Shown here piece by piece: positions 7,999 through 15,316 of a stretch of 64,000 nucleotides of DNA. Location of the stretch: assembly GCF_001439635.1 (NCBI RefSeq), contig NZ_LMBZ01000025.1, positions 1-64,000 of the forward strand. The letters run 5' to 3'. The notes below the pieces were generated by a model. The model had not been told where the DNA came from. It did not search any database and saw nothing but the letters and a program-made list of their open reading frames with translations. Within the stretch, counting starts at the first letter, position 1; each line of letters starts with the position of its first letter. The position numbers and the translations under genes are program-made. Source of the DNA: Solibacillus cecembensis. GTDB taxonomy: Bacteria > Bacillota > Bacilli > Bacillales_A > Planococcaceae.

Positions 7999-8637
7999 TT
8001 AATACATGAAACGACTTTTAAAACGCAGTCTGTCAAAACGTTCAAGCGTATCTGTTTGAACGCGTGAACCTGTTCGTGCCATCAAGCAGTTCGCTGGATG
8101 GGAGGTGATTTCAGGATCATCTGTTGCATAATATTCAAATTTGGCAGAGCTCATCATACGCTCCATCATTTTGCGGTAATCCCAAACAGATAAACCAGTG
8201 CCTTTCATATCCCAATGCCAGTAATATTCTGTTGTAATGACTAAATAATCTTCTAAAGCATCGTCCATAAACGACACTTCAAGTAATTTCTTTCCAGAGC
8301 CTGTTCCACGGAAGGATGGGATTACTTCGATTGCCCCAAGCTCAATCATATTTGGAATACGGTCTTCTGCCCAACGTTCGAGTGGGTCGGGATAAAGATA
8401 AGTAACGTAGCCAACAACAAGATGATCTTGCCGAATGACGATAATTCGCCCTTCTTCAAGTTGGGCAATTCCTACGAGTGCTTCATGCTGTTGTTTGGAA
8501 GGTCTAAATGCTTTGAGGTCTTCATGTAATTCATAGGTTGCTAATTGCTCAGAGGGAACAGGACCTTCAACTAAAACTTGACCATTTTTTGTATTCATTT
8601 CAATGCTGTAAAATTTTTTTATATGCTTCATTTTCAC
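7999..8637 (-). CDS. acuA: AcuA, GNAT protein acetyltransferase
   Basis: 212-aa GCN5-type acetyltransferase that in B. subtilis acetylates the active-site lysine of acetyl-CoA synthetase and switches it off. The acetyl-CoA-binding segment is visible as ELGAIEVIPSFRGTGSGKKLL, and the TTEYYWHWDMKG and SHPANCLMAR blocks are characteristic of AcuA. AGGTGGT precedes the first ATG; a second in-frame ATG six bases later is an alternative start. Divergent from its target acsA. Confidence 0.92.
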   Translation of the reverse strand: MKMKHIKKFYSIEMNTKNGQVLVEGPVPSEQLATYELHEDLKAFRPSKQQHEALVGIAQLEEGRIIVIRQDHLVVGYVTYLYPDPLERWAEDRIPNMIELGAIEVIPSFRGTGSGKKLLEVSFMDDALEDYLVITTEYYWHWDMKGTGLSVWDYRKMMERMMSSAKFEYYATDDPEITSHPANCLMARTGSRVQTDTLERFDRLRFKSRFMY

Positions 8638-8659
8638 ACCACCTGTGCGTTATGTTTTT

Positions 8660-8764
8660 ATTATACAGGATTTAATGCGAAAATACGCTTAAATCTGTAA
8701 TAAATAACTAAATTGTCACAATATTAGAAATGTTTTGCTAATTTAAATTACTTTCATGTAAAAT
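8660..8764. promoter_or_regulatory. Divergent acuA/acsA promoter region
   Basis: For acuA the minus strand carries TATAAT (8660-8665) with a poor -35 about 17 bp upstream. For acsA, TTGCTA (8735-8740) and TAAAAT (8759-8764) are 18 bp apart. A cre-like sequence, AAAATACGCTTAAA (8680-8693), overlaps the acuA -35 region and matches about 7 of 11 cre positions. CcpA control of this locus is known in B. subtilis; the site assignment here is inference. Confidence 0.4.
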
Positions 8765-8797
8765 AACATTATGTTTCAAAATGAAAGGGGATTTTTC

Positions 8798-10525
8798 ATG
8801 GGGATGAAAACATTGGAGAAACTAGTTGCACTTCCAGGGGAGCATAGTTTAATAAACTATGAGGATACGGCAGCGACGCATGATTGGGCGAATACGGAGA
8901 AAGCATTTTCTTGGTACGAAACGGGGAAGTTGAATATTGCGTATGAAGCAATTGACCGACATGTCACAACGCATCGTAAAAATAAAGTCGCACTTTATTA
9001 TAATGATGGTGCACGTAAAGAGACGTACTCGTTTTATGATATGAAACGCAACTCAAACAAAGCAGCAAATGTTTTTAAAGAAAAAGCGAATATACAAAAG
9101 GGTGACCGCGTATTCATTTTTATGCCACGCACACCAGAATTATATTTTAGTTTGCTGGGCGCTTTAAAAATAGGCGCCATTGTGGGTCCGTTATTCGAGG
9201 CGTTTATGGAAGGTGCGGTTCATGATCGTTTGGCAGATAGTGAGGCGGTCTCGATTGTGACGACACCTACATTGCTCAGTCGTATTCCAATGGATAAATT
9301 ACCAAACTTAAGAACGGTTTTCATTGTCGGGGAGAACATCGAAGAAACGGATATAATTTTTGACTTTAATCGCCATTTTAAAGAGGCTTCTTCAAACTTT
9401 GAAATCGAATGGATGGATAAGGAAGATGGCTCTATTTTACATTATACATCGGGTTCTACAGGGGCACCAAAAGGCGTTTTACATGTTCATTATGCAATGG
9501 TACAGCAATACCAAACTGCGCAGTGGGTACTCGATTTAAAAGAGGATGATATTTACTGGTGTACAGCAGATCCAGGTTGGGTTACGGGTACAGCATACGG
9601 TATTTTTGGACCGTGGTTAAATGGTATTACAAATGTTATTATTGGCGGTCGCTTTAGTCCACAAGCGTGGTATGGAGCGATTGAAGAATACGGGGTTACG
9701 GTATGGTATAGCGCACCGACTGCATTCCGTATGCTAATGGGTGCAGGCCCAAGCATACTTGAACAATTTGACCTTTCTACGTTACGCCATGTTTTATCGG
9801 TTGGGGAACCGTTAAATCCAGAGGTTGTACGATGGGGGATGGAAACACTTAATCATCGTATACATGACACGTGGTGGATGACAGAAACGGGCGGGCACAT
9901 GATTTGTAATTACCCATCTATGGATATTAAACCGGGTTCAATGGGGAAACCCGTACCAGGTATTTTTGCAACAATTGTAGATGACCAAGGCAATGAAGTG
10001 CCGCCTAATACAATGGGGAACTTAGCGATTCGCAGAGGATGGCCGGCAATGATGCGTCAAATTTGGGGCAATCCGGAACGTTATGAATCGTACTTCTTAA
10101 AAGGTGAATGGTATGTTTCTGGCGACTCTGCTTATATGGATGAGGAAGGGTATTTTTGGTTCCAAGGTCGAGTGGATGATGTCATTATGACTGCGGGTGA
10201 ACGTGTAGGTCCATTTGAAGTGGAAAGCAAATTACTGGAGCACCCAGATGTTGTAGAGGCGGGTGTTATTGGAAAACCTGACCCAGTGCGCGGGGAAATT
10301 ATTAAGGCATTCGTTTCATTACGAGAAGGGGTAGGGCCTTCAGAAGCATTAGAAGCAGATATTCGTGAATTTGTTAAAAGGGGATTGTCTGCACATGCGG
10401 CACCGAGAGAAATCGAATTTAAGGACAAGCTACCAAAAACACGTAGCGGAAAAATTATGCGTCGTGTATTAAAGGCATGGGAATTAGATCTGCCAACAGG
10501 TGATCTTTCTACGATGGAAGATTAA
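8798..10525 (+). CDS. acsA: Acetyl-CoA synthetase (AMP-forming)
   Basis: 575-aa ligase converting acetate, ATP and CoA to acetyl-CoA via acetyl-AMP. Adenylate-forming motifs: YTSGSTGAPKG (P-loop), DTWWMTETGG, YVSGDSAYMDEEGYFWFQGR (hinge) and the C-terminal PKTRSGKIMRR lysine, which is the target of AcuA acetylation and AcuC deacetylation. Near-identical in pattern and length to B. subtilis AcsA (572 aa). ATG at 8798 is chosen because AAAGGGG lies at correct spacing; the upstream ATG at 8771 has no ribosome binding site. Confidence 0.94.
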   Translation: MGMKTLEKLVALPGEHSLINYEDTAATHDWANTEKAFSWYETGKLNIAYEAIDRHVTTHRKNKVALYYNDGARKETYSFYDMKRNSNKAANVFKEKANIQKGDRVFIFMPRTPELYFSLLGALKIGAIVGPLFEAFMEGAVHDRLADSEAVSIVTTPTLLSRIPMDKLPNLRTVFIVGENIEETDIIFDFNRHFKEASSNFEIEWMDKEDGSILHYTSGSTGAPKGVLHVHYAMVQQYQTAQWVLDLKEDDIYWCTADPGWVTGTAYGIFGPWLNGITNVIIGGRFSPQAWYGAIEEYGVTVWYSAPTAFRMLMGAGPSILEQFDLSTLRHVLSVGEPLNPEVVRWGMETLNHRIHDTWWMTETGGHMICNYPSMDIKPGSMGKPVPGIFATIVDDQGNEVPPNTMGNLAIRRGWPAMMRQIWGNPERYESYFLKGEWYVSGDSAYMDEEGYFWFQGRVDDVIMTAGERVGPFEVESKLLEHPDVVEAGVIGKPDPVRGEIIKAFVSLREGVGPSEALEADIREFVKRGLSAHAAPREIEFKDKLPKTRSGKIMRRVLKAWELDLPTGDLSTMED

Positions 10526-10533
10526 TAACAGAG

Positions 10534-10567
10534 GAAGTCTTATGTGACAGCATAAGGCTTCTTTTTT
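10534..10567 (+). terminator. Rho-independent terminator after acsA
   Basis: GAAGTCTTATG (10534-10544) pairs with CATAAGGCTTC (10551-10561, one G-T pair), followed by TTTTTT. The T-run abuts the repeat copy that starts at 10566. Confidence 0.87.
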
Positions 10568-10702
10568 AACTTAATTCAACAGAAGTCTCCTACTTCTGCT
10601 GAATCAAGTTAAGCCCCGGCGGATGTCACAGATTTTTTAAGGGAGTTTTTCGAGCAAGCTCGAAAAAAATCTGGACGCAATTACGCCAAGGTGTAGTTGA
10701 TT
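10566..10702 (+). repeat. Structured intergenic repeat, complete copy (copy A)
   Basis: Reference copy of a family recurring through the window. Left module: a 21-bp near-perfect inverted repeat (10566-10586 with 10592-10612, TTAACTTAATTC... / ...GAATCAAGTTAA). Right module (10613-10702): GCCCCGGCGGATGTCACAG, a T/A-rich stem closed by TTTTTCGAGC/GCTCGAAAAA, ATCTGGACGCAATT, then a 3' hairpin ATTACGCC/GGTGTAGT. Lies between the acsA terminator and the argC promoter. No coding potential. Confidence 0.85.
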
Positions 10703-10751
10703 ATGTCGGTCTTGAAAATTTAGAATTATTAATATTTATATAAAAATACAG

Positions 10752-10781
10752 TTGACTAAATAAATATACATAACTTATACT
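10752..10781 (+). promoter_or_regulatory. Promoter of the argCJBD operon
   Basis: TTGACT (10752-10757) and TATACT (10776-10781) are 18 bp apart. The surrounding AT-rich sequence (about 10715-10780) contains imperfect A/T palindromes that could be ArgR/AhrC boxes, as expected for this operon; the operator assignment is inference. Confidence 0.65.
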
Positions 10782-10858
10782 TACTTTTATCCTTAATAAA
10801 AGCACAAGAAAAACTATTTTGATTGATTATAACGATGATGAAATATAGGAGTGACGTG

Positions 10859-11893
10859 ATGAAAGTTGGAATTATTGGCGCTACTGGTTACGGTGGCTTA
10901 GAATTATTACGTTTTTTGCATAATCATAAAGAAGTAGAAGACATAGCATTATTTACATCTTCAGAGGAAGGAACCATTTTTTCAGCAAAGTTTCCTCATT
11001 TAACAGATTTATATAATCAGCCATTACAAAAAATCGATTATGATGCATTGGCTAAGTTCGATGTCGTGTTTGCAAGTACCCCATCTGGCGTATCTAGCAA
11101 TCTATTTCCACCATTAGTAGGCACAGGTCCAAAGCTGATTGATTTATCCGGAGATTTTCGTTTGAAAGATGTTGCTAGCTATGAAACATGGTATAAAAAG
11201 CCGGCAGCACCGGGGGAAGTTATTCAACAAAGTGTATACGGCTTAACAGAATGGAATGAACAGGAGATTAGGCAAGCAGAGCTCATCGCCAATCCAGGAT
11301 GTTATCCGACGGCTGTATTACTATCGCTTTTGCCGTTAATTAAATCGAATTTGATTGATCCAAGCTTTTTGGTAATTGATGCAAAGAGCGGGATTTCAGG
11401 GGCAGGAAATAAGCCTTCTCAATTGACGCATTTTAGTGAAGCGAATGAAAACTTATCTATTTATAAAATTAATGAACATCAGCATATTCCAGAAATCGAG
11501 CAGGCAATATCAATGTTTGCGCATGTGGATACAAAAATTACATTTAACACCCATTTAGTCCCAATGACGCGCGGAATTTTAGCGACATCTTATGCACAAG
11601 TTCAAGCGGGCGTTACACAACAGCAATTGGTGAATTGTTTAAAAGAAACATATGCTAACCACCTATTTGTTCGAGTAATTGAGGACGCATCTTCTATCGG
11701 AACGAACCGAGTAAAAGGGTCTAACTTCTGTGATATTTCAGTAAAGCTTGATGAACGAACTAATCGGGCAACAATTGTAGGCGTCATTGACAACTTAGTT
11801 AAAGGGGCAGCGGGGCAAGCGATTCAAAATATGAATGTTCAGTTTGGATACCCACAAAAAACAGGATTAGATCTCATTCCCTATTTTATCTAG
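10859..11893 (+). CDS. argC: N-acetyl-gamma-glutamyl-phosphate reductase
   Basis: 344-aa enzyme that reduces N-acetylglutamyl phosphate to the semialdehyde with NADPH (third step of arginine synthesis). N-terminal Rossmann motif GIIGATGYGGLELLR and catalytic cysteine in LIANPGCYPTA. The ATG at 10859 follows TAGGAGTGA; the 12-codon upstream extension lacks a ribosome binding site, and the chosen length equals the family norm. First gene of argC-argJ-argB-argD. Confidence 0.95.
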   Translation: MKVGIIGATGYGGLELLRFLHNHKEVEDIALFTSSEEGTIFSAKFPHLTDLYNQPLQKIDYDALAKFDVVFASTPSGVSSNLFPPLVGTGPKLIDLSGDFRLKDVASYETWYKKPAAPGEVIQQSVYGLTEWNEQEIRQAELIANPGCYPTAVLLSLLPLIKSNLIDPSFLVIDAKSGISGAGNKPSQLTHFSEANENLSIYKINEHQHIPEIEQAISMFAHVDTKITFNTHLVPMTRGILATSYAQVQAGVTQQQLVNCLKETYANHLFVRVIEDASSIGTNRVKGSNFCDISVKLDERTNRATIVGVIDNLVKGAAGQAIQNMNVQFGYPQKTGLDLIPYFI

Positions 11894-11943
11894 GTATTCA
11901 AATCGTTAATCAAAAAGCACATTATCCTGAGGAGGAATTTTAT

Positions 11944-13167
11944 ATGGTATCAACAATTGAAATGAAAAAACTATCGAGTAAAAATATCGTTTCACCGAAA
12001 GGCTTCAAAGCAGCTGGAATTCATTGTGGATTAAAGCATAAGAAAAAAGATTTAGCGATTTTAGTAAGTGAGGTTCCAGCAAGTGTTGCGGGTGTGTTTA
12101 CAACAAATGCTGTGCAGGCGGCTCCGATTAAAGTAACGAAGGAAGTTGTTTATAATACGAAAAAAATGCAAGCGATGATTGTGAACTCAGGTAATGCGAA
12201 TGCTTGTACAGGGAAGCAAGGTGTGGCAGACGCGTATGAAATGCAACAGTTGGCAGCACAACAGCTAGGTATTGAACATTATTTAGTTGGTGTTGCTTCT
12301 ACAGGTGTTATTGGTGAAATTATGAAAATGGAGCCAATCCAAAAAGGTGTAGAGCTATTAAAACCGGACTCAAAATTAGAAAATGGTATTGATTTTGCAC
12401 AGGCCATTATGACGACGGATACCGTTATGAAAAATACGACATACGCAACGGTCATTGATGGCAAAGAAGTCCTTGTTTCAGGTGCTGCAAAAGGTTCAGG
12501 GATGATTGAACCAAATATGGCAACGATGCTAGGCTTTATTACAACGGATGCCAATATTGAATCAGATGAATTACAAAAAGCATTATCAAGCGTAACGGAT
12601 TGCACATTTAATTCCATCACGGTGGACGGGGATACATCAACGAATGATACGGTTATTGTGATGGCAAATGGCTTAGCGGGAAATGACACATTAACACCTG
12701 CACATCCAGATTGGGAAAACTTTTATACGGCACTTCGTCTAGTAGCAGAAGATTTAGCAAAATCGATTGCTCGTGACGGTGAAGGTGCGACGAAATTGAT
12801 TGAAGTTGAAGTAGACGGGGCATTTTCAGATGAAGAAGCAAGAAAAATTGCCAAAACAGTCGTAGGTTCACCACTTGTTAAAACAGCGGTCTTTGGCTGT
12901 GATGCAAACTGGGGACGCATTATTTGCGCAGTAGGATACTCAGGTGCACACGTAGATCCTGAAAAAATTACGATTAAAATTGGCGGGGCAACAATGGTCG
13001 AAAAGGGCGAGCCAATTAAATTTTCAGAAGAACAATTAATTGAAATTTTAAAGCAGCATGAAGTAAAAATTTACGTGTCACTGGAAGTAGGAGAAGGGCA
13101 CGGCTTTGCATGGGGGTGTGATTTAACTTATGACTACGTTCAAATCAACGCATCATACCGCTCGTAA
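11944..13167 (+). CDS. argJ: Bifunctional ornithine acetyltransferase / N-acetylglutamate synthase
   Basis: 407-aa ArgJ, which recycles the acetyl group from N-acetylornithine onto glutamate and may also use acetyl-CoA. The precursor self-cleaves into alpha and beta chains before the nucleophile Thr194 in the motif PNMATMLGFITTD. TGAGGAGGAA precedes the ATG by a good distance. Presence of ArgJ means the cyclic arginine pathway. The start of argB overlaps its 3' end. Confidence 0.95.
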   Translation: MVSTIEMKKLSSKNIVSPKGFKAAGIHCGLKHKKKDLAILVSEVPASVAGVFTTNAVQAAPIKVTKEVVYNTKKMQAMIVNSGNANACTGKQGVADAYEMQQLAAQQLGIEHYLVGVASTGVIGEIMKMEPIQKGVELLKPDSKLENGIDFAQAIMTTDTVMKNTTYATVIDGKEVLVSGAAKGSGMIEPNMATMLGFITTDANIESDELQKALSSVTDCTFNSITVDGDTSTNDTVIVMANGLAGNDTLTPAHPDWENFYTALRLVAEDLAKSIARDGEGATKLIEVEVDGAFSDEEARKIAKTVVGSPLVKTAVFGCDANWGRIICAVGYSGAHVDPEKITIKIGGATMVEKGEPIKFSEEQLIEILKQHEVKIYVSLEVGEGHGFAWGCDLTYDYVQINASYRS

Positions 13168-13906
13168 AATGGTCATCAAGCTCGGTGGTAGTACATTAGA
13201 AGGTCTTAACGAGGCCTTCTTTCGTAATTTTAAAGCATTGCAGCAGCAAGGGATTCAACTCATTATTACCCATGGTGGGGGACCTGCGATTAATCGTGAG
13301 CTTGAGGCAGTAGGAATTGAATCGCACACGGTGAACGGCTTACGTGTTACGAGTGAAGACATGATTGGCATTGTTCAATCAACGTTAATCGGAAAAGTGA
13401 ATCCAGCACTTGTGCACGAGTTAACAGCGGCTGGAATTGCTGCCGTTGGATTAAATGGCTTTGATGGAAATTTATTAGAATGTAATTTTCTTGATGAAGC
13501 GACATATGGTTATGTAGGCGAGGTTAAATCCGTTCATACACGAATATTGAATGCATTATCAGCAGCGGGAATCGTCCCAGTCATCGCTTGTATTGGTACG
13601 ACAGAAGACGGCCAAGCATTAAACATCAATGGTGATACGGTTGCAAGTGAGATTGCACTTGCTGTTGGGGCAGATCGCTTATTACTCGTAACGGATGTTG
13701 CAGGAATCCGCATTCAAGACGAATACCAAAAGGAAGTAACGCCAGCACGCATCGAACAATGGATTGCGGAAGGTCATATTTATGGTGGGATGATTCCAAA
13801 AGTACAAGGGGCATTAAACTGCTTAACGGCTGGAATTCCATCTGTACAAATTGTCAATGAAACATTAACAGGTACAACAATATTAAGTGAGGAGCTAGTA
13901 AAATGA
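13130..13906 (+). CDS. argB: Acetylglutamate kinase
   Basis: 258-aa amino-acid kinase that phosphorylates N-acetylglutamate, usually the feedback-controlled step. Motifs: VIKLGGSTLEG (ATP phosphate binding), THGGGPAINRE, and GGMIPKVQGAL near the C-terminus. Start chosen at ATG 13130, which overlaps argJ by 38 nt and has GGGGGTG upstream; the ATG at 13169, just after the argJ stop, gives a typical N-terminus but has no visible ribosome binding site. The stop overlaps argD by four bases. Confidence 0.93.
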   Translation: MTTFKSTHHTARKMVIKLGGSTLEGLNEAFFRNFKALQQQGIQLIITHGGGPAINRELEAVGIESHTVNGLRVTSEDMIGIVQSTLIGKVNPALVHELTAAGIAAVGLNGFDGNLLECNFLDEATYGYVGEVKSVHTRILNALSAAGIVPVIACIGTTEDGQALNINGDTVASEIALAVGADRLLLVTDVAGIRIQDEYQKEVTPARIEQWIAEGHIYGGMIPKVQGALNCLTAGIPSVQIVNETLTGTTILSEELVK

Positions 13907-15039
13907 GTGCATTATTTCAAAATTACGCAAGAAGACCAATCGCGATAGTTGAAGGCAAAGGAACTGAAGTTTTTGATAGTAATGGAAAACGTTATTTAGA
14001 TTTTACGAGCGGGATTGCTGTATGTAGTTTAGGTCATGCGCACCCAGCAATTGTTGAAACGGTTCAAATACAAAGTGAAAAGCTTTGGCATATTAGTAAT
14101 TTATTCGAAAGTCCAGGGCAAGAAAAATTAGCAGCTAGCCTTGTGAAAGATTTGCATTTATCGTATGCCTTTTTCTGTAATAGTGGTGCAGAGGCGAATG
14201 AAGCAGCGATTAAGCTCGTTCGTAAGCATACAGGAAAGCATAAAATAATCGTATTCGAACAAAGTTTCCACGGTCGTACATTTGGGGCAATGAGTGCAAC
14301 AGGGCAAGATAAAGTGCGCAATGGCTTTGGTCCACTTGTCAGCGAATTTATTACATTGCCATTTAATGATGTAGAAGCATTAAAGGCAGCAGTAGACGGT
14401 GAAACGGCTGCAATTATGCTCGAAATGATTCAGGGTGAGGGCGGCGTAAATGCGGTATCAGCTGAATTTGCGCATGCGATTCATGACATTCATCAGTCGA
14501 CGGATATTTTATTAATTATTGATGAAGTACAGACGGGGATTGGTCGAACAGGGACACGTTTTGCATTCGAACAAACGGTTCTGAAGCCGAATATCGTTTC
14601 TATGGCAAAAGGTTTAGGTGGCGGTTTCCCAGTTGGTGGTATTTTAGGAACAGCCGATTTATTCGATACGTTTAATGCAGGGACGCACGGTACGACATTC
14701 GGTGGAAATCCATTAGCTGTAGCTGTAGCGCAAACCGTGATTGATCACGTATTTGATGAGGCATTTTTAGCAACGGTGCAGAAAAAATCAGCCTACTTAA
14801 CTGCGAAGCTAAAAGAGGCTTTCCCAGAGGAAAAATATTCAGTGCTAGGAAAAGGTTTAATGCTTGGTTTTGGCTTTGGTGAAGAAGTAGCGCCCTATGT
14901 AACGGCACTTGATGAAGCAGGGTTATTAACAGTTGCAGCAGGTCCAAAAGTTATTCGTTTATTGCCACCACTTACTGTTTCAGAACAGGAAATAGATGAG
15001 GCGGTAGCTATTTTAAAATCAGTTATTAAAAAGGCATAA
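13903..15039 (+). CDS. argD: Acetylornithine aminotransferase
   Basis: 378-aa class III PLP aminotransferase converting N-acetylglutamate semialdehyde to N-acetylornithine. The PLP lysine is in SMAKGLGGGFPVGG; FCNSGAEANEAAIKL, SFHGRTFGAM and IIDEVQTGIGRTG are family signatures. Starts within the argB stop (ATGA), so it is coupled. Unlike B. subtilis, no carAB or argF follows: an inverted repeat copy begins two bases after the stop, ending the operon. Confidence 0.94.
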   Translation: MSALFQNYARRPIAIVEGKGTEVFDSNGKRYLDFTSGIAVCSLGHAHPAIVETVQIQSEKLWHISNLFESPGQEKLAASLVKDLHLSYAFFCNSGAEANEAAIKLVRKHTGKHKIIVFEQSFHGRTFGAMSATGQDKVRNGFGPLVSEFITLPFNDVEALKAAVDGETAAIMLEMIQGEGGVNAVSAEFAHAIHDIHQSTDILLIIDEVQTGIGRTGTRFAFEQTVLKPNIVSMAKGLGGGFPVGGILGTADLFDTFNAGTHGTTFGGNPLAVAVAQTVIDHVFDEAFLATVQKKSAYLTAKLKEAFPEEKYSVLGKGLMLGFGFGEEVAPYVTALDEAGLLTVAAGPKVIRLLPPLTVSEQEIDEAVAILKSVIKKA

Positions 15040-15040
15040 A

Positions 15041-15233
15041 ATCAATTACTCCTTGGCGTAATTGAGTTCAGATTTTTTTCGAGCGCGCTCGAAAAGCTCC
15101 CTTAAAAAATCTGTAACATCCGCCGGGGCTTTAATTTGATTCAGCATGTGTTTAAACCCAGATTGAAGTCAGTGTATATTTTTCATTCCACCCCTTCTAA
15201 AAGAAGTGGAGAACTTCTGCTGAAACAAATTAA
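15041..15233 (-). repeat. Structured intergenic repeat, complete copy, reverse orientation (copy B)
   Basis: On the minus strand, 15233 to about 15125 is the left module, beginning TTAATTTGTTTCAGCA and closing TGCTGAATCAAATTAA around a segment of about 75 nt. 15127 to 15041 is the right module: GCCCCGGCGGATGTTACAG ... CTGAACTCAATTACGCC. Compared with copy A, the paired positions changed together (GTC/GAC to GTT/AAC; AACTTG/CAAGTT to AATTTG/CAAATT). Lies directly after the argD stop and downstream of the PBP gene. Confidence 0.83.
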
Positions 15234-15275
15234 AAAATCATCATTTTAGGTAGATGCCTAAAATGATGATTTTTT
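15232..15275. terminator. Bidirectional terminator between argD and the PBP gene
   Basis: AAAATCATCATTTTAGG and CCTAAAATGATGATTTT form a perfect 17-bp stem around a 6-nt loop, flanked by A- and T-runs, so it can work for both convergent transcripts. Confidence 0.88.
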
Positions 15276-15316
15276 ATTAATAGGATAAACCTGTCTTAAC
15301 TCACATACAGTATAAG

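Noticed and set aside
12279..12689. 136-aa minus-strand ORF inside argJ
   Set aside because: Shadow of argJ: the plus strand has a full ArgJ with catalytic motif, and the minus frame has no ribosome binding site or recognisable domain.
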